The notes under the pieces were generated by a model that did not search any database, was not told the origin of the DNA, and worked only from the letters and a program-made list of their open reading frames with translations. Positions 50,091 through 59,170 of a stretch of 64,000 nucleotides of DNA are shown piece after piece. The number at the start of each line of letters is the position of its first letter. Within the stretch, counting starts at the first letter, position 1. This DNA is from Streptomyces sp. NBC_00690 (GTDB taxonomy: Bacteria; Actinomycetota; Actinomycetes; Streptomycetales; Streptomycetaceae). The translations under genes and the position numbers were made by a program. Location of the stretch: contig NZ_CP109009.1 in assembly GCF_036226685.1 (NCBI RefSeq), positions 2,604,001 to 2,668,000 on the forward strand, in the 5' to 3' direction.

Positions 50091-50756
50091 TTGGACGCCA
50101 CCGCCACCGGCACTCCCTTCTCCACGCTCATCCGCGTCGCCTCGCACGAGCAGCACACCGAGGCCGAGACCTCCTCCTTCATAAGCGACCTCATGGGTGG
50201 TCGACTGGGTGTGGACGCCTACGCGCGGTACACCGAACAGCTGTGGTTCGTGTACCAAGCGCTGGAGGAGGCCGCCGAAGCGTTGCGCAATGACCCGGTG
50301 GCGGGGCCCTTCATCCAGCCGGAGCTGTTCCGGACCGTCGAACTGGAGCGCGATCTGGCTCATATGCGGGGTGCTGACTGGCGGGCGGCGGCCTCGCCCC
50401 TGCCGGCGACCGCGGCGTATGCCGCCCGGGTCGCCGAGTGCGCGAGGACCTGGCCCGCGGGCTATGTCGCACACCACTACACCCGCTACCTGGGAGACCT
50501 CTCCGGCGGTCAGATCATCCGTGACCGCGCGGAGAAGACCTGGGGCTTCGCCCGCAAGGGCGACGGCGTGCGGTTCTACGTCTTCGAGAGCATCTCCAAC
50601 CCCGCCGCCTTCAAGCGGAGCTACCGCGAGCTGCTCGACGCGGTGAACGCGGACGACCTGGAGAAGCAGCGCATCATCGACGAGTGCAAGCGCGCCTTCG
50701 ACTTCAACGGCGCGGTCTTCCGCGAGCTGGGCTCGGAGTTCCCGCTCAGCGCCTGA
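50091..50756 (+). CDS. Biliverdin-producing heme oxygenase
   Basis: This 221-aa enzyme cleaves heme to biliverdin, CO and iron. The proximal His lies in LIRVASHEQHTEAE and the distal helix has the flexible glycines in YLGDLSGGQIIRDRA. Length matches HmuO of Corynebacterium. The start is a TTG 5 nt after GGAGGT; the frame opens further upstream, but those codons precede the ribosome site. An iron-box promoter precedes it and a strong terminator follows, so it is a single-gene, iron-repressed unit. It should release iron from heme imported by the HtaA/HmuTUV system at 52-59 kb. Confidence 0.92.
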   Translation: MDATATGTPFSTLIRVASHEQHTEAETSSFISDLMGGRLGVDAYARYTEQLWFVYQALEEAAEALRNDPVAGPFIQPELFRTVELERDLAHMRGADWRAAASPLPATAAYAARVAECARTWPAGYVAHHYTRYLGDLSGGQIIRDRAEKTWGFARKGDGVRFYVFESISNPAAFKRSYRELLDAVNADDLEKQRIIDECKRAFDFNGAVFRELGSEFPLSA

Positions 50757-50765
50757 CACGAAGAC

Positions 50766-50808
50766 GACGAAGGGGCGGTCGCCGACACTCGGCGACCGCC
50801 CCTTCGTC
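50766..50808 (+). terminator. Strong terminator after heme oxygenase
   Basis: A perfect 20-bp stem (50766-50785 and 50789-50808) with a 3-nt loop begins 9 bp after the stop codon. Confidence 0.88.
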
Positions 50809-50909
50809 TTCCGTCAGCCCTTCGATCGAGTCATCCGGCCCACCGCTCCTGCCGTCGGCCGTACAGGGCCCGCATTCCGACGGACCACGGCAGCGCGGGT
50901 CGTCCCCTG

Positions 50910-51380
50910 TCAGCGGTTGTCGAGGCTCAGCAGCGCGGCGGCGGCAGCGACAAAGGCCACGGACGCCTCCTTGGCCTCGTGTCGCCGGGCGTCCAACTCG
51001 GTGCGGTCGGTGGCCTTGCGCAGCGTGTACGTGGCATCTGCGGCCTGTTGGGCGCGCTCGGCCAACTCGGGGACCAGGACCCGGAGGCGGAGGTGCGGCG
51101 CGGTGATTGCCGCCCTTGTGTCGTGCGACCTCGTCTGGGCCTCAAGCTGGTGCTCGGTGTCCGCCTCGGTCAGGGCCAGACGCTCCCGATGGAAGATCGC
51201 CGAGCGGTGCGCATCCAGAGCGGCTGCGAAGTCGGTGACGGCGCCGAGTTGGTCCTGGCGGTGATAGTCGGCGCGCTCCTCGGCGCGTGCGATGCGTGCC
51301 GAACGGTGCTGGAGGAGTCCGGCGGTCAGGGCGCCGGCCAGGGTACCGAGTACGGCAACGATCGAGGGCCATATGGGCAT
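50910..51380 (-). CDS. KilB-like small membrane-anchored protein
   Basis: This 156-aa protein has one N-terminal helix (WPSIVAVLGTLAGALTAGLL) and a long, charged coiled-coil region (HRSARIARAEERADYHRQDQ through RHEAKEASVAFVAAAAALLS). It resembles small Streptomyces proteins often named KilB after the plasmid spread gene product, though most are chromosomal and uncharacterised. The ATG has a weak GAGAGGA site. It is unlikely to be part of a plasmid here, since no other transfer gene adjoins it. Confidence 0.6.
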   Translation of the reverse strand: MPIWPSIVAVLGTLAGALTAGLLQHRSARIARAEERADYHRQDQLGAVTDFAAALDAHRSAIFHRERLALTEADTEHQLEAQTRSHDTRAAITAPHLRLRVLVPELAERAQQAADATYTLRKATDRTELDARRHEAKEASVAFVAAAAALLSLDNR

Positions 51381-51668
51381 CGGGTGTTGGGTCCTCTCAG
51401 GCAGTCGGATTCGGTGGTGAGGGCGGCGGAGATCGGGGTTCGCGGCCGGCGTCCATGACCGGGGCACTCCGCCCCTCCCCCGGGCGATCCGCTGGCAGCT
51501 GGGGGCGGGGCTCCGCAAGCATGATCAGTCGTTCTGCCGACCACTACATGCGACGGCCGCAAGCGGGTACCGGCGCGCGGTGGAACTCGGCGACACGGCT
51601 CTCGTCGCTGACGGACCGTTCCCAGCCGTGACGACAACGTTTGCTGGCTTCCGGAAACGGAGCCAGGG

Positions 51669-52487
51669 TCACTCCCGGGGACTCATCACCTCGGCGCGCA
51701 GGGTGTAGGGGACCAGCCGTGGACGCGAGCCGGCGTCCCGCTTGATGGGGGCCATCCGAATGCGCATCGGCGTCGGGGCGGGCTGGGCCAGCACCGAGGC
51801 GGGAATGGGCGCGGGCGGAGCGAGGGCTTCCAGGCGCACCCGACCGCCGATCTCGATCTCCCCGTCAGGACCGGGAGCCGTCAGGATCTGTGAGCCCCTG
51901 CCCTGAGTGATGTTCAGGGCCCGGCCGAGTTGCTCGGTGAGCAGCAGGGCTGCCGCCCCGGTGGCCTCGTCCTCGGCGATGCCGTCACCGCGGCGGGGAA
52001 AGCCCCGGGCTCGAACGCGCCCCGCGGCCTCGTCCTCCCATGCCCAGGCGTAGAGCCATCCCTCGCCCGGCGGCGGAGTGGGGAGTGCGTCCACGTCGTC
52101 GGCGCTGGCGTACTGCTCGATGAGGCGCGGCGGTGCCCACTCGGCGCGGGCCGTGATCCAGGTGAACTCGCCGTCGTTGCGCGCCCACACCTCGCCCGCG
52201 GGTGCACTGACCGACTCCAGGTCCAACAGCCAGGCGACACCGACCAGGGGGTGTCCTGCGAACGGCAGCCGTGTGCTGGGGGTGTAGATGTCCACGACGC
52301 CGCGCTCGGGGTCGTCGACGAAAACCGTCTCGCTGAAGCCGAGTTCGGCGGCGAGCGCCTGACGTGACGTCCGGTCGGGGCAGACGCGGGGGTCACGCAC
52401 CACTCCGAGGGCGTTTCCGTTCCGACCGTCGGCACCGCAGAAGACATGGAGCACGTCAAGTACATCGTGCACATCGCGTTCGTTCAC
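51669..52487 (-). CDS. PhzF family isomerase-like protein
   Basis: This 272-aa protein has the diaminopimelate-epimerase-like fold of PhzF. Family motifs are VFCGADGRNGNALGVV, ELGFSETVFV with the catalytic Glu, and TRLPFAGHPLVGVAWLL. The C-terminal half has GEDEATG-like DEATGAAALLLTEQLG and QGRGSQIL. The reaction is probably an isomerisation or epimerisation, but no phenazine genes are present. The GTG start is uncertain; another GTG lies five codons later. Confidence 0.8.
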   Translation of the reverse strand: MNERDVHDVLDVLHVFCGADGRNGNALGVVRDPRVCPDRTSRQALAAELGFSETVFVDDPERGVVDIYTPSTRLPFAGHPLVGVAWLLDLESVSAPAGEVWARNDGEFTWITARAEWAPPRLIEQYASADDVDALPTPPPGEGWLYAWAWEDEAAGRVRARGFPRRGDGIAEDEATGAAALLLTEQLGRALNITQGRGSQILTAPGPDGEIEIGGRVRLEALAPPAPIPASVLAQPAPTPMRIRMAPIKRDAGSRPRLVPYTLRAEVMSPRE

Positions 52488-52649
52488 TCCGGCATTCAAG
52501 CACCCGATGCGCCGTCGCATAGGGATACCGCGATTGCAAGGCGACAACGACGCGTATCCGTACCCACAAGGCAGTACGGAGTGGGCGAAAGCCGCTGGGC
52601 CAGGAGCCCTCGTTTCGGCGCGGGCCGGATCGTTCACCCCCGGAAACGG

Positions 52650-52694
52650 CCCGGGCCGCCACCGGCGCGGCGTGCGCGTCGGTGGCGGCCCGGG
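52650..52694 (-). terminator. Terminator of the HtaA operon
   Basis: CCCGGGCCGCCACCG / CGGTGGCGGCCCGGG form a perfect 15-bp stem over a 15-nt loop, 16 bp beyond the stop of the HtaA gene at 52711. Confidence 0.8.
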
Positions 52695-52710
52695 TTCTCG
52701 TCGTGGCGGA

Positions 52711-54330
52711 TCAGACCTGGTTGGCCGACTCACGGCGGCGCACCGCGAAGACCACACCGGCACCGGCCGCAGCGACACCCGCGGCGGCGGCGAGCAGGCC
52801 GACCGTCGGAATGTCGGAACCGGTGGAGGCAAGGGCGCCGGTGTCACCGACGGAACCGCCGACCGAACCGCCGCCGACGGAGCCGCCACCGACAGAACCA
52901 CCGGTGGTGCCGCCGCCCGTGGACGTGCCCGAACCGCCGGTGGAACCACCGGTCGAGCCGCCGTCCGAGGTGCCGCCTGAGCCGTCGGGCAGGTCGGTTC
53001 CCTCCGTGAGGGAGACGGCCACGGTCAGCGGGTCGAGCGCTTCACCGGCCTTGTACATGCCTTCGAACGCCTTGGAGCCGTCGGCGGTCAGCGTGGTCGC
53101 GGCGCCGGACAGCTTGACGACGTCGTTCTGCGCCTTGAGCCCACCGGAGGGGACCTTGACGGTGGCGAACTTCAGGTCCTTGAGGGTGGTCACCTTGCCG
53201 GTCGCGCGGCTCTTGGTGGAGACGTCGGCGATCAGCGTTCCCTGGGTGCCGTTCACCTTGACCTCCAGACCGCTCATGCGGAGGTCGAGGACGTACGTAC
53301 CGTCGGTGAGGTGGCCGAGGAAGCGCACGCTGCCGCCGAAGGAGGCCGCGAGGGTCTTCTTCTTGGGGTCGAAGGTGCCCTGCGCCTTGGGGAAGCGGTA
53401 GATGTCACCGGACTTCTTCGCGCCGGCGGCCAGTTCGACCTTTCCGTGGGCGATCGGGCCCGTGACGTACTCGCGGAAGCGCTCCTTCACGCCCCAGTCG
53501 AGGTTTCCGTCGACGATCGCGCCGTTGCCGACGGGAGCCGTGGGGCCGGTGGAGGTCGACGGCTTGCCGCTGGGCTGCGTCGGCTTGGTGGACGTGGACG
53601 CCGAGGGCTCGATCACGGGCGGCTTCGACGACGTGGAGGGGGACGGGCTGCTCACGGGCGGCTTCGACGAGTTCGACGGGGAGGGCGATGGGCGAACGCC
53701 GCCCTCCGACTTCACCGTGAGGGTGGCGGCGTCGAGCACGTCGCCCTCCTTGTAGCGGAACGCCTTCGCGCCCGCGGCGGTGATCGTCGCCGGTATGTCC
53801 TTGAACAGCATCGCGCCGCCCTCGCCCTGGGCGGGGCGGACCTTGGTCATGTCGAGGTTGGCGAGGGCCACGTCATTGTCGAGCGCGCCGTTGAAGGTGA
53901 TGTCGGCCTGGATCGTGCCGGTCGTGCGGGTGGTGATGACCCGCAGATCCGAGAGCTTGATCGTGAAGTGGGCCGAGTTGAACACGACGCTGCCGTCGAA
54001 CGTCGTGTTGGTGGCGTGGGTCGTCGTGTCGTAGATGCCCTTGCCGTTGGTGAAGGTGAACGGACCGTTGCCCGCTGCCTGCTTGGCGCCGTCAGCGACG
54101 TCGATCTTGCCGCCACCGGCCACATAGGTGCGGAAGGACTCCTTGAAGCCCCAGTCCAGCGTGCCGTCCTTCAGACCGATCGTCGGGGCGCCGGCCGCGG
54201 GGGCGGCTTTGGCCGAACCGGACGAGGGCTTGCCGGCCGCCACGGCGGGCAGGGCGAGGGCGGTGGCACCGAGGGCTGCCGCGGTGGCCGCGGCTGCGGC
54301 CAGGGCAAGGGGACGGCGAGAGGCTGACAT
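52711..54330 (-). CDS. HtaA-domain heme-binding protein with LASTG sortase signal
   Basis: This 539-aa secreted protein has a signal peptide ending AVAAGK and two HtaA domains at about 48-205 and 275-440, opening DGTLDWGFKESFRTYV and DGNLDWGVKERFREYV. A Ser/Pro/Thr linker joins them, then a Gly/Ser/Thr repeat wall-spanning stretch. LASTG (500-504), a hydrophobic helix and RRRE form a sortase signal of the LAxTG type used by Streptomyces SrtE. In Corynebacterium HtaA binds hemoglobin heme; Tyr and His in each repeat support this. It is the second gene of the leftward operon, 55 bp after the other HtaA protein. Confidence 0.88.
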   Translation of the reverse strand: MSASRRPLALAAAAATAAALGATALALPAVAAGKPSSGSAKAAPAAGAPTIGLKDGTLDWGFKESFRTYVAGGGKIDVADGAKQAAGNGPFTFTNGKGIYDTTTHATNTTFDGSVVFNSAHFTIKLSDLRVITTRTTGTIQADITFNGALDNDVALANLDMTKVRPAQGEGGAMLFKDIPATITAAGAKAFRYKEGDVLDAATLTVKSEGGVRPSPSPSNSSKPPVSSPSPSTSSKPPVIEPSASTSTKPTQPSGKPSTSTGPTAPVGNGAIVDGNLDWGVKERFREYVTGPIAHGKVELAAGAKKSGDIYRFPKAQGTFDPKKKTLAASFGGSVRFLGHLTDGTYVLDLRMSGLEVKVNGTQGTLIADVSTKSRATGKVTTLKDLKFATVKVPSGGLKAQNDVVKLSGAATTLTADGSKAFEGMYKAGEALDPLTVAVSLTEGTDLPDGSGGTSDGGSTGGSTGGSGTSTGGGTTGGSVGGGSVGGGSVGGSVGDTGALASTGSDIPTVGLLAAAAGVAAAGAGVVFAVRRRESANQV

Positions 54331-54385
54331 GGTGGGTTACTCCTAGGCTCCGGGGGGATTCCGGGGGGAAATACGAAGAGTCAGT

Positions 54386-55795
54386 TCAGTTCTGCGTCGT
54401 ACGACGTCGGCGTACGGCGATCAGGGCGATGGCCACGAGGAGGAGCACTCCGGCTCCCACGGCGACGTACACCCCGGTGGGGGATGATGAATCGGTCGAA
54501 CTTGCGGCGGGGGCCGCGGCTGCGGACGACGGCTTGGCATCGTCCTTCTGCTCGGTCGGCGTGGGCGTCGGCTCCGCCGCGGTGCCCAGATCGGGCAGGG
54601 CGGGCAGTTGCGCCTTCTTGTCCACGGTGACGGCGAGCGAGATCGGGTCCATGTCGGTGCCGGCCTGGTACATGCCACCGAACGCCTTGGCGCCACCGGC
54701 GGTGAGGGTGGCGGGGGCCTCCGTGAGCGCGGCGAGACCGCTCTTGGGAGCGAAGTCCTTGGCCGTGAAGGTGATCAGGGGCACGGCTTTCTGCGTCTTG
54801 CCCGCACTGACCACATCGGCGATCAGGGTGCCTCGGCCCGACTGCACGGTGGCCTTCACCTGGGTGAGCGTCAGATCGAGGTGTTCACCGGTGAAGCGCA
54901 CGGCTCCGGCGAAGGTGGCGTTCAGCGTCTGGGCCTTGGCGTCGAAGGTGCCCTTGCCCTGGGGGAAGCGGAAGAGCGCTCCGCCGTCCTGGGCGCCGCC
55001 GGACAGGGTCCACTTGCCCTGGGCGATGTCCCCGGTGACGTACTCGCGGAAGGTGCGGCGCACGCCCCAGTCCACCGCGGCGTCCTGGAGGGCGCCGGCC
55101 TGCTGGGGCGCCTTGGGCTTCGCGGCGGGCTTGGTGGAGGGCTTCGTCGTCTTCTTGGGCGCGGTCGGTGCGGCGAGGACGTCGACGCTCAGGCTGATCG
55201 GGTCCAGCGGGGTGCCCGCCGTGTAGTAGCCGGCGAAGGCGCTGGCTCCCTGCGTGGTCAGCGTGGCGGGGATGTTGTTCAGCCCGATCGGGCTGGAGCC
55301 GCCCTTCATGTTGATGCCACCGAGGCTGAGCGAGGCGAACGGGACCTGACTGGCCGAGGTCACCTTGCCGCTGCCCCTGGCCTTGCTGGTCATGTCCGCG
55401 TAGAGCGTGCCGCGACCGCCGGAGATCTTGACGGTCGGACGGCTGATCGCCAGGTCCAGTTCATTGCCGCCGGTCGGCTTGCGGTGGCCGGTGAAGTGGA
55501 CTCCACCGGTGAAGCGCGCCTCGAAGGAGCCGGTCGCGGGGTCGTAGGTCCCCTTGGCGGAGTGGAAGCGGAAGTTGCTGCCGCCCACGGTCGCGGCGCC
55601 GGAGGTCAGCCGCCAACTGCCGTTGGCGATGGGTCCGGTGACATAGCTCTGGAAGGAGGACTTGATGCCCCAGTCGAGCCTGCCGCCCTGGACCGTGCGA
55701 TCCGCCGCATGAGCGGTACCGGCCGGGAGCAGCGCTCCGAGCAAGGCCGCGAGTAGCGCGACGGCGAAGGCGCGCACCGGTCGACACGACGGCAT
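54386..55795 (-). CDS. HtaA-domain heme-binding protein, membrane-anchored
   Basis: This 469-aa secreted protein has a signal peptide ending GTAHAAD and two HtaA domains at about 36-200 (GGRLDWGIKSSFQSYVTG) and 238-400 (DAAVDWGVRRTFREYVTG), separated by a Lys/Pro/Ala linker. The C-terminal helix (VYVAVGAGVLLLVAIALIAV) is followed by RRRRTTQN. No LAxTG motif is seen, so it is probably membrane-anchored, like HtaB. It would relay heme from the wall-anchored partner to the ABC importer. The ATG lies 7 nt after GGAGGGG. An iron box sits 48 bp upstream and is shared with the divergent transporter operon. Confidence 0.88.
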   Translation of the reverse strand: MPSCRPVRAFAVALLAALLGALLPAGTAHAADRTVQGGRLDWGIKSSFQSYVTGPIANGSWRLTSGAATVGGSNFRFHSAKGTYDPATGSFEARFTGGVHFTGHRKPTGGNELDLAISRPTVKISGGRGTLYADMTSKARGSGKVTSASQVPFASLSLGGINMKGGSSPIGLNNIPATLTTQGASAFAGYYTAGTPLDPISLSVDVLAAPTAPKKTTKPSTKPAAKPKAPQQAGALQDAAVDWGVRRTFREYVTGDIAQGKWTLSGGAQDGGALFRFPQGKGTFDAKAQTLNATFAGAVRFTGEHLDLTLTQVKATVQSGRGTLIADVVSAGKTQKAVPLITFTAKDFAPKSGLAALTEAPATLTAGGAKAFGGMYQAGTDMDPISLAVTVDKKAQLPALPDLGTAAEPTPTPTEQKDDAKPSSAAAAPAASSTDSSSPTGVYVAVGAGVLLLVAIALIAVRRRRTTQN

Positions 55796-55843
55796 GGAAA
55801 TACCCCTCCCGAGAAGTTCGAAGCCCACCACGGTCTGGCAGAC

Positions 55844-55862
55844 CGAGGTAAGGCTAACCTAA
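55844..55862. promoter_or_regulatory. Iron box (DmdR1/IdeR type) shared by the divergent heme operons
   Basis: CGAGGTAAGGCTAACCTAA matches the 19-bp actinobacterial iron-box consensus TTAGGTTAGGCTAACCTAA at 16 positions. It lies 48 bp from the HtaA start and 145 bp from the HmuT start, so one iron repressor could control both operons. Confidence 0.85.
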
Positions 55863-56007
55863 GCTATGTCCGGCCTGTACCGGTAGCCCCTTGCATTCCG
55901 GTTATGGCCCCTCGGTCCGGTTCACCCATGAGCTCCAGACCGGGGGAAGACATCAGAGGGCAACTGCCCTCGCCCTGGATCAGAAGAACGACAGGACGGT
56001 GCTCCCG

Positions 56008-57054
56008 GTGCTCTCACGGGCCAAGTCGCGCTCGGTGCGCTCGACGCACAGATTCCGCCTGATGGGTGCGGCGGTGGCCGCGTTCGCCATTGCGGTCACG
56101 GCGACGGGCTGTGGCGGTGATTCCGCTTCGCCTTCCGAAGGGGGGAAGTCGAAGCCATCTGTGGCCCCTGACCGGGTCGAGCCGGTGAACGCCAAGACCA
56201 AGCCCGAGTACCCCGTGACGGTCGAGTCCGCGGATGGGAGCAGGGTCACGATCGCCTCGGGTGAGCGCATCGTGCCGCTGACCGGATCGCTGAACGAGAT
56301 CGTGTTCAGCCTCGGTCTCGGCGAACAGGTGGTCGCCCGCGATGTCACGGCGACCTTCGAGGAGGCCAAGGACCTTCCTGTGGTCACACGCGGCCATGAC
56401 GTCTCGGCCGAGAGCGTGCTGTCGCTGAGGCCGACGGTCGTGTTGGCCGAAACCGTCTCGGGACCTGCTGAATCCATTCAGCAGATTCGTGACGCCGGTA
56501 TCCCGCTGGTGGTCGTGAAGACCGCCAAGGAACTCGCCGACGTGGGCACCCGCATCGAGGCCGTCGCGAAGACGCTGGGCGTCCCGGCCGCGGGGACCGA
56601 GTTGAAGGAGCGCACCGAGACCCGCTTGGCCACCGTCCAGAAGGACATCCCCCAGCCCGCGGAGGGCAAGAAGCCGCGGGTCGCCTTCCTCTATCTGCGC
56701 GGAACGGCCTCGGTCTACCTCCTGGGCGGCAGCGAGTCGGGGGCCGCGTCACTGCTGGAGGCAGCCGGAGCGGTGGACGCGGGGAAGGAGTCGGGCCTGA
56801 AGAAGGACTTCACCGCGATCACCAGCGAAGCCCTGGCCAAGGCGGCACCGGACGCAATCCTGGTCATGTCGAAGGGCCTTGACTCCGTGGGCGGTATCGA
56901 CGGCCTCATCAAGATCCCGGGCGTCGCCCAGACCCCTGCCGGAATGGACCGCAGGGTGGTCTCCATCCCCGACGGCGTACTGCTCAACTACGGCCCCCGG
57001 ACGGACCAGGTGCTCAAGTCCCTGGTCGACCAGCTCTACGCGAACGGCGCATGA
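56008..57054 (+). CDS. hmuT: Heme ABC transporter substrate-binding lipoprotein
   Basis: This 348-aa lipoprotein is the extracellular receptor for heme. It has a signal segment (LMGAAVAAFAIAVTATGC) with a lipobox Cys and the TroA/periplasmic binding fold: ERIVPLTGSLNEIVFSLGLG, VSAESVLSLRPTVVLAETV, LIKIPGVAQTPAG. The start is a GTG 8 nt after AGGACGG. The frame is open back to 55891 but lacks a ribosome site there. It leads an hmuTUV operon, overlapping the permease gene by 4 nt. A siderophore ligand is possible, but the HtaA neighbours favour heme. Confidence 0.85.
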   Translation: MLSRAKSRSVRSTHRFRLMGAAVAAFAIAVTATGCGGDSASPSEGGKSKPSVAPDRVEPVNAKTKPEYPVTVESADGSRVTIASGERIVPLTGSLNEIVFSLGLGEQVVARDVTATFEEAKDLPVVTRGHDVSAESVLSLRPTVVLAETVSGPAESIQQIRDAGIPLVVVKTAKELADVGTRIEAVAKTLGVPAAGTELKERTETRLATVQKDIPQPAEGKKPRVAFLYLRGTASVYLLGGSESGAASLLEAAGAVDAGKESGLKKDFTAITSEALAKAAPDAILVMSKGLDSVGGIDGLIKIPGVAQTPAGMDRRVVSIPDGVLLNYGPRTDQVLKSLVDQLYANGA

Positions 57055-58334
57055 CCATGGCAACGGAAACGGAACCGGATTCCCCGGCGGAGAACGGACC
57101 CGCCGACCACTCCCGATCGAGCCCGGGGACGGACCAGGCCGAACGGGACTCGCCGTCCGACTCCCCTGACCCGGAACCCGCGACAGCAGCAGCAACCGCC
57201 ATGAAGTCAGCCTCCCACCGGGAACCGGGCACACCGAAGGTCGATCTCGGCAAGCCAGCCGACGGGACCGCATCCGCCGCACCGCAGGGACCGGCTGCCA
57301 AGGGCTCTCGTTCCACCGCGTTCCTGCTCACGACGGGTCTCGTCGGCGCGCTCGTCCTCGTATCTCTCGTCTCCGCCGGCTACGGCGCCTATGACATCCC
57401 TCTCAGCGATGTCATCGCATCGGCGCAACACCGCATCGGGCTCGGGGGCGCCCCCCTCGACCGGGTCGGCGAGAGCGTCCTGTGGAACGTACGGCTGCCG
57501 CGCGTCGTGCTCGCCCTGCTCGTCGGTGCTTCCCTCGGCTGTGCCGGTGCGCTGATGCAGGGCGTCTTCGGCAACCCGCTCGCCGAACCCGGAGTCATCG
57601 GCATCTCCGCAGGTGCCGCGGTCGGAGCCGTCGCCTCCATCGCGCTCGGCCTGAGCTTCTTCGGCAACTGGACCATCACCGCCTGCGCCTTCGTCGCCGG
57701 ACTCGTGACCGTGCTCCTGGTCTATGTGCTCTCCCGTTCGGGCGGGAAGACCGAGGTCGTCACCCTCATCCTCACCGGAATCGCCGTCAACGCCTTCGCC
57801 GGTGCACTCATCGGCCTCTTCATCTTCTTCGCCGACAACGCCCAGATCACCCAGATCACCTTCTGGCAGTTGGGGTCGCTCTCCCAGGCGACCTGGCCCA
57901 AGGTGCTCGCCGTACTGCCCTGCGCCCTGCTGGGGTTGTTCATCGCACCGTTCTACGCGCGCAAGCTCGATCTGCTGGCCCTCGGGGAGCGGTCGGCGCG
58001 CCATCTGGGCGTCGACGTGGAGCGGTTGCGCATCGCCCTGGTGCTGGCCGTCGCCCTGCTCACGGCATCCGCCGTGGCGGTCGCCGGAATCATCACATTC
58101 GTCGGACTCCTCGTTCCCCACCTGCTGCGGATGGTCCACGGCCCAGGGCACCGCTTCCTGATCCCGGGCAGCGCACTGGGCGGTGCGCTGGTACTCGCCG
58201 TGGGCGACCTCGCCGCCCGAACGGTTGCCGAGCCGGCCGAACTCCCCCTCGGTGTGCTCACCGCACTCTTCGGCAGCCCGTTCTTCTTCTGGCTGCTGCG
58301 CAGGACCCGTCGCAAGCAAGGTGGTTGGGCATGA
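57051..58334 (+). CDS. hmuU: Heme ABC transporter permease (FecCD family)
   Basis: This 427-aa protein has a 85-residue disordered cytosolic N-terminus, unusually long for the family, then about ten helices of the FecCD/BtuC type. Motifs are NVRLPRVVLALLVGASLGCA, GALMQGVFGNPLAEPGVIGI, LLALGERSARHLGVDVERLR (the ATPase-contact loop), and TFVGLLVPHLLRMVHGPGHR. It pairs with the ATPase that follows. ATGA coupling occurs at both ends. Confidence 0.9.
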   Translation: MTMATETEPDSPAENGPADHSRSSPGTDQAERDSPSDSPDPEPATAAATAMKSASHREPGTPKVDLGKPADGTASAAPQGPAAKGSRSTAFLLTTGLVGALVLVSLVSAGYGAYDIPLSDVIASAQHRIGLGGAPLDRVGESVLWNVRLPRVVLALLVGASLGCAGALMQGVFGNPLAEPGVIGISAGAAVGAVASIALGLSFFGNWTITACAFVAGLVTVLLVYVLSRSGGKTEVVTLILTGIAVNAFAGALIGLFIFFADNAQITQITFWQLGSLSQATWPKVLAVLPCALLGLFIAPFYARKLDLLALGERSARHLGVDVERLRIALVLAVALLTASAVAVAGIITFVGLLVPHLLRMVHGPGHRFLIPGSALGGALVLAVGDLAARTVAEPAELPLGVLTALFGSPFFFWLLRRTRRKQGGWA

Positions 58335-59170
58335 GGACCATGACGAGTCTCTTCGGCTCCCGGAGTCGGGAGTTGCCCGAGCGCCCCACCCCGGGGAGCG
58401 TCCTGGCCCGCGCGGAAGGGGTGCACGTCCGATTGGGCGGGCGCACGGTCCTCGCCGGCATCGATCTATCCGCCCGGGCGGGCGAGGTGCTGGCGCTGGT
58501 CGGGCCCAACGGCGCGGGCAAGTCCACGCTGTTCGGTGCGCTCGCCGCCGACATCGCAGCCGACCAGGGCTCGGTCCGGATCGGTGACCGTCCGGCCGGT
58601 TCGTGGAGCGCCCCGGAACTGGCCCTGCGACGGTCCGTACTCCCCCAGTCCACGGCCCTCTCCTTCCCCTTCCCGGTCGCGGACGTCGTACGGATGGGAC
58701 GCGCGCCCTGGGCCGGTACGGCACGGGAGGACGAGGACGACGCCGCCGTCGCCGAGGCGATGGCCGCCACCGAGACCGGCGAGTTCGCCCACCGGCCGTA
58801 CTCCGCCCTCTCGGGCGGTGAGCGGGCACGGGTCGCGCTGGCCCGGGTGTTGGCCCAGCGCACCGCGCTGCTGCTCCTCGACGAGCCGACGGCCGCACTC
58901 GACCTGCGCCACCAGGAGTTGGTGCTCCGCATCTGCCGCAGCCGGGCGGCGGCGGGTGACTCCGTGGTCGTGGTCCTCCACGATCTGGGCCTGGCCGCCG
59001 CCTACGCCGACCGGGTCGCCGTGCTGCACGAGGGGCGCATCGCGGCGGAGGGCGCACCGGCGGAGATCTTCCAGGACGAGCTTCTCAGCCGGGTCTACCG
59101 CCAGCCCGTCGAAGTGTTCGCGCACCCCCGCTCGGGGGCTCCGGTGGTGCTGCCCCGCCGCTCGGACTGA
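58331..59170 (+). CDS. hmuV: Heme ABC transporter ATP-binding protein
   Basis: This 279-aa ATPase has Walker A GPNGAGKST, a Q-loop near RRSVLPQSTALSFPFPV, the signature LSGGERARVALARVLAQ, Walker B LLLLDEPTAALD and the H-loop VVVLHDLGL. It belongs to the HmuV/FecE group. The ATG overlaps the permease stop; MTSLFGS three codons in is an alternative start. It closes the hmuTUV operon, with a strong hairpin 33 bp after the stop. Confidence 0.92.
   Translation: MRTMTSLFGSRSRELPERPTPGSVLARAEGVHVRLGGRTVLAGIDLSARAGEVLALVGPNGAGKSTLFGALAADIAADQGSVRIGDRPAGSWSAPELALRRSVLPQSTALSFPFPVADVVRMGRAPWAGTAREDEDDAAVAEAMAATETGEFAHRPYSALSGGERARVALARVLAQRTALLLLDEPTAALDLRHQELVLRICRSRAAAGDSVVVVLHDLGLAAAYADRVAVLHEGRIAAEGAPAEIFQDELLSRVYRQPVEVFAHPRSGAPVVLPRRSD

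Noticed and set aside
50910-51380. KilB-like gene as evidence of a plasmid-derived region
   Set aside because: Such proteins are common on Streptomyces chromosomes and no tra, spd or imp gene lies nearby.
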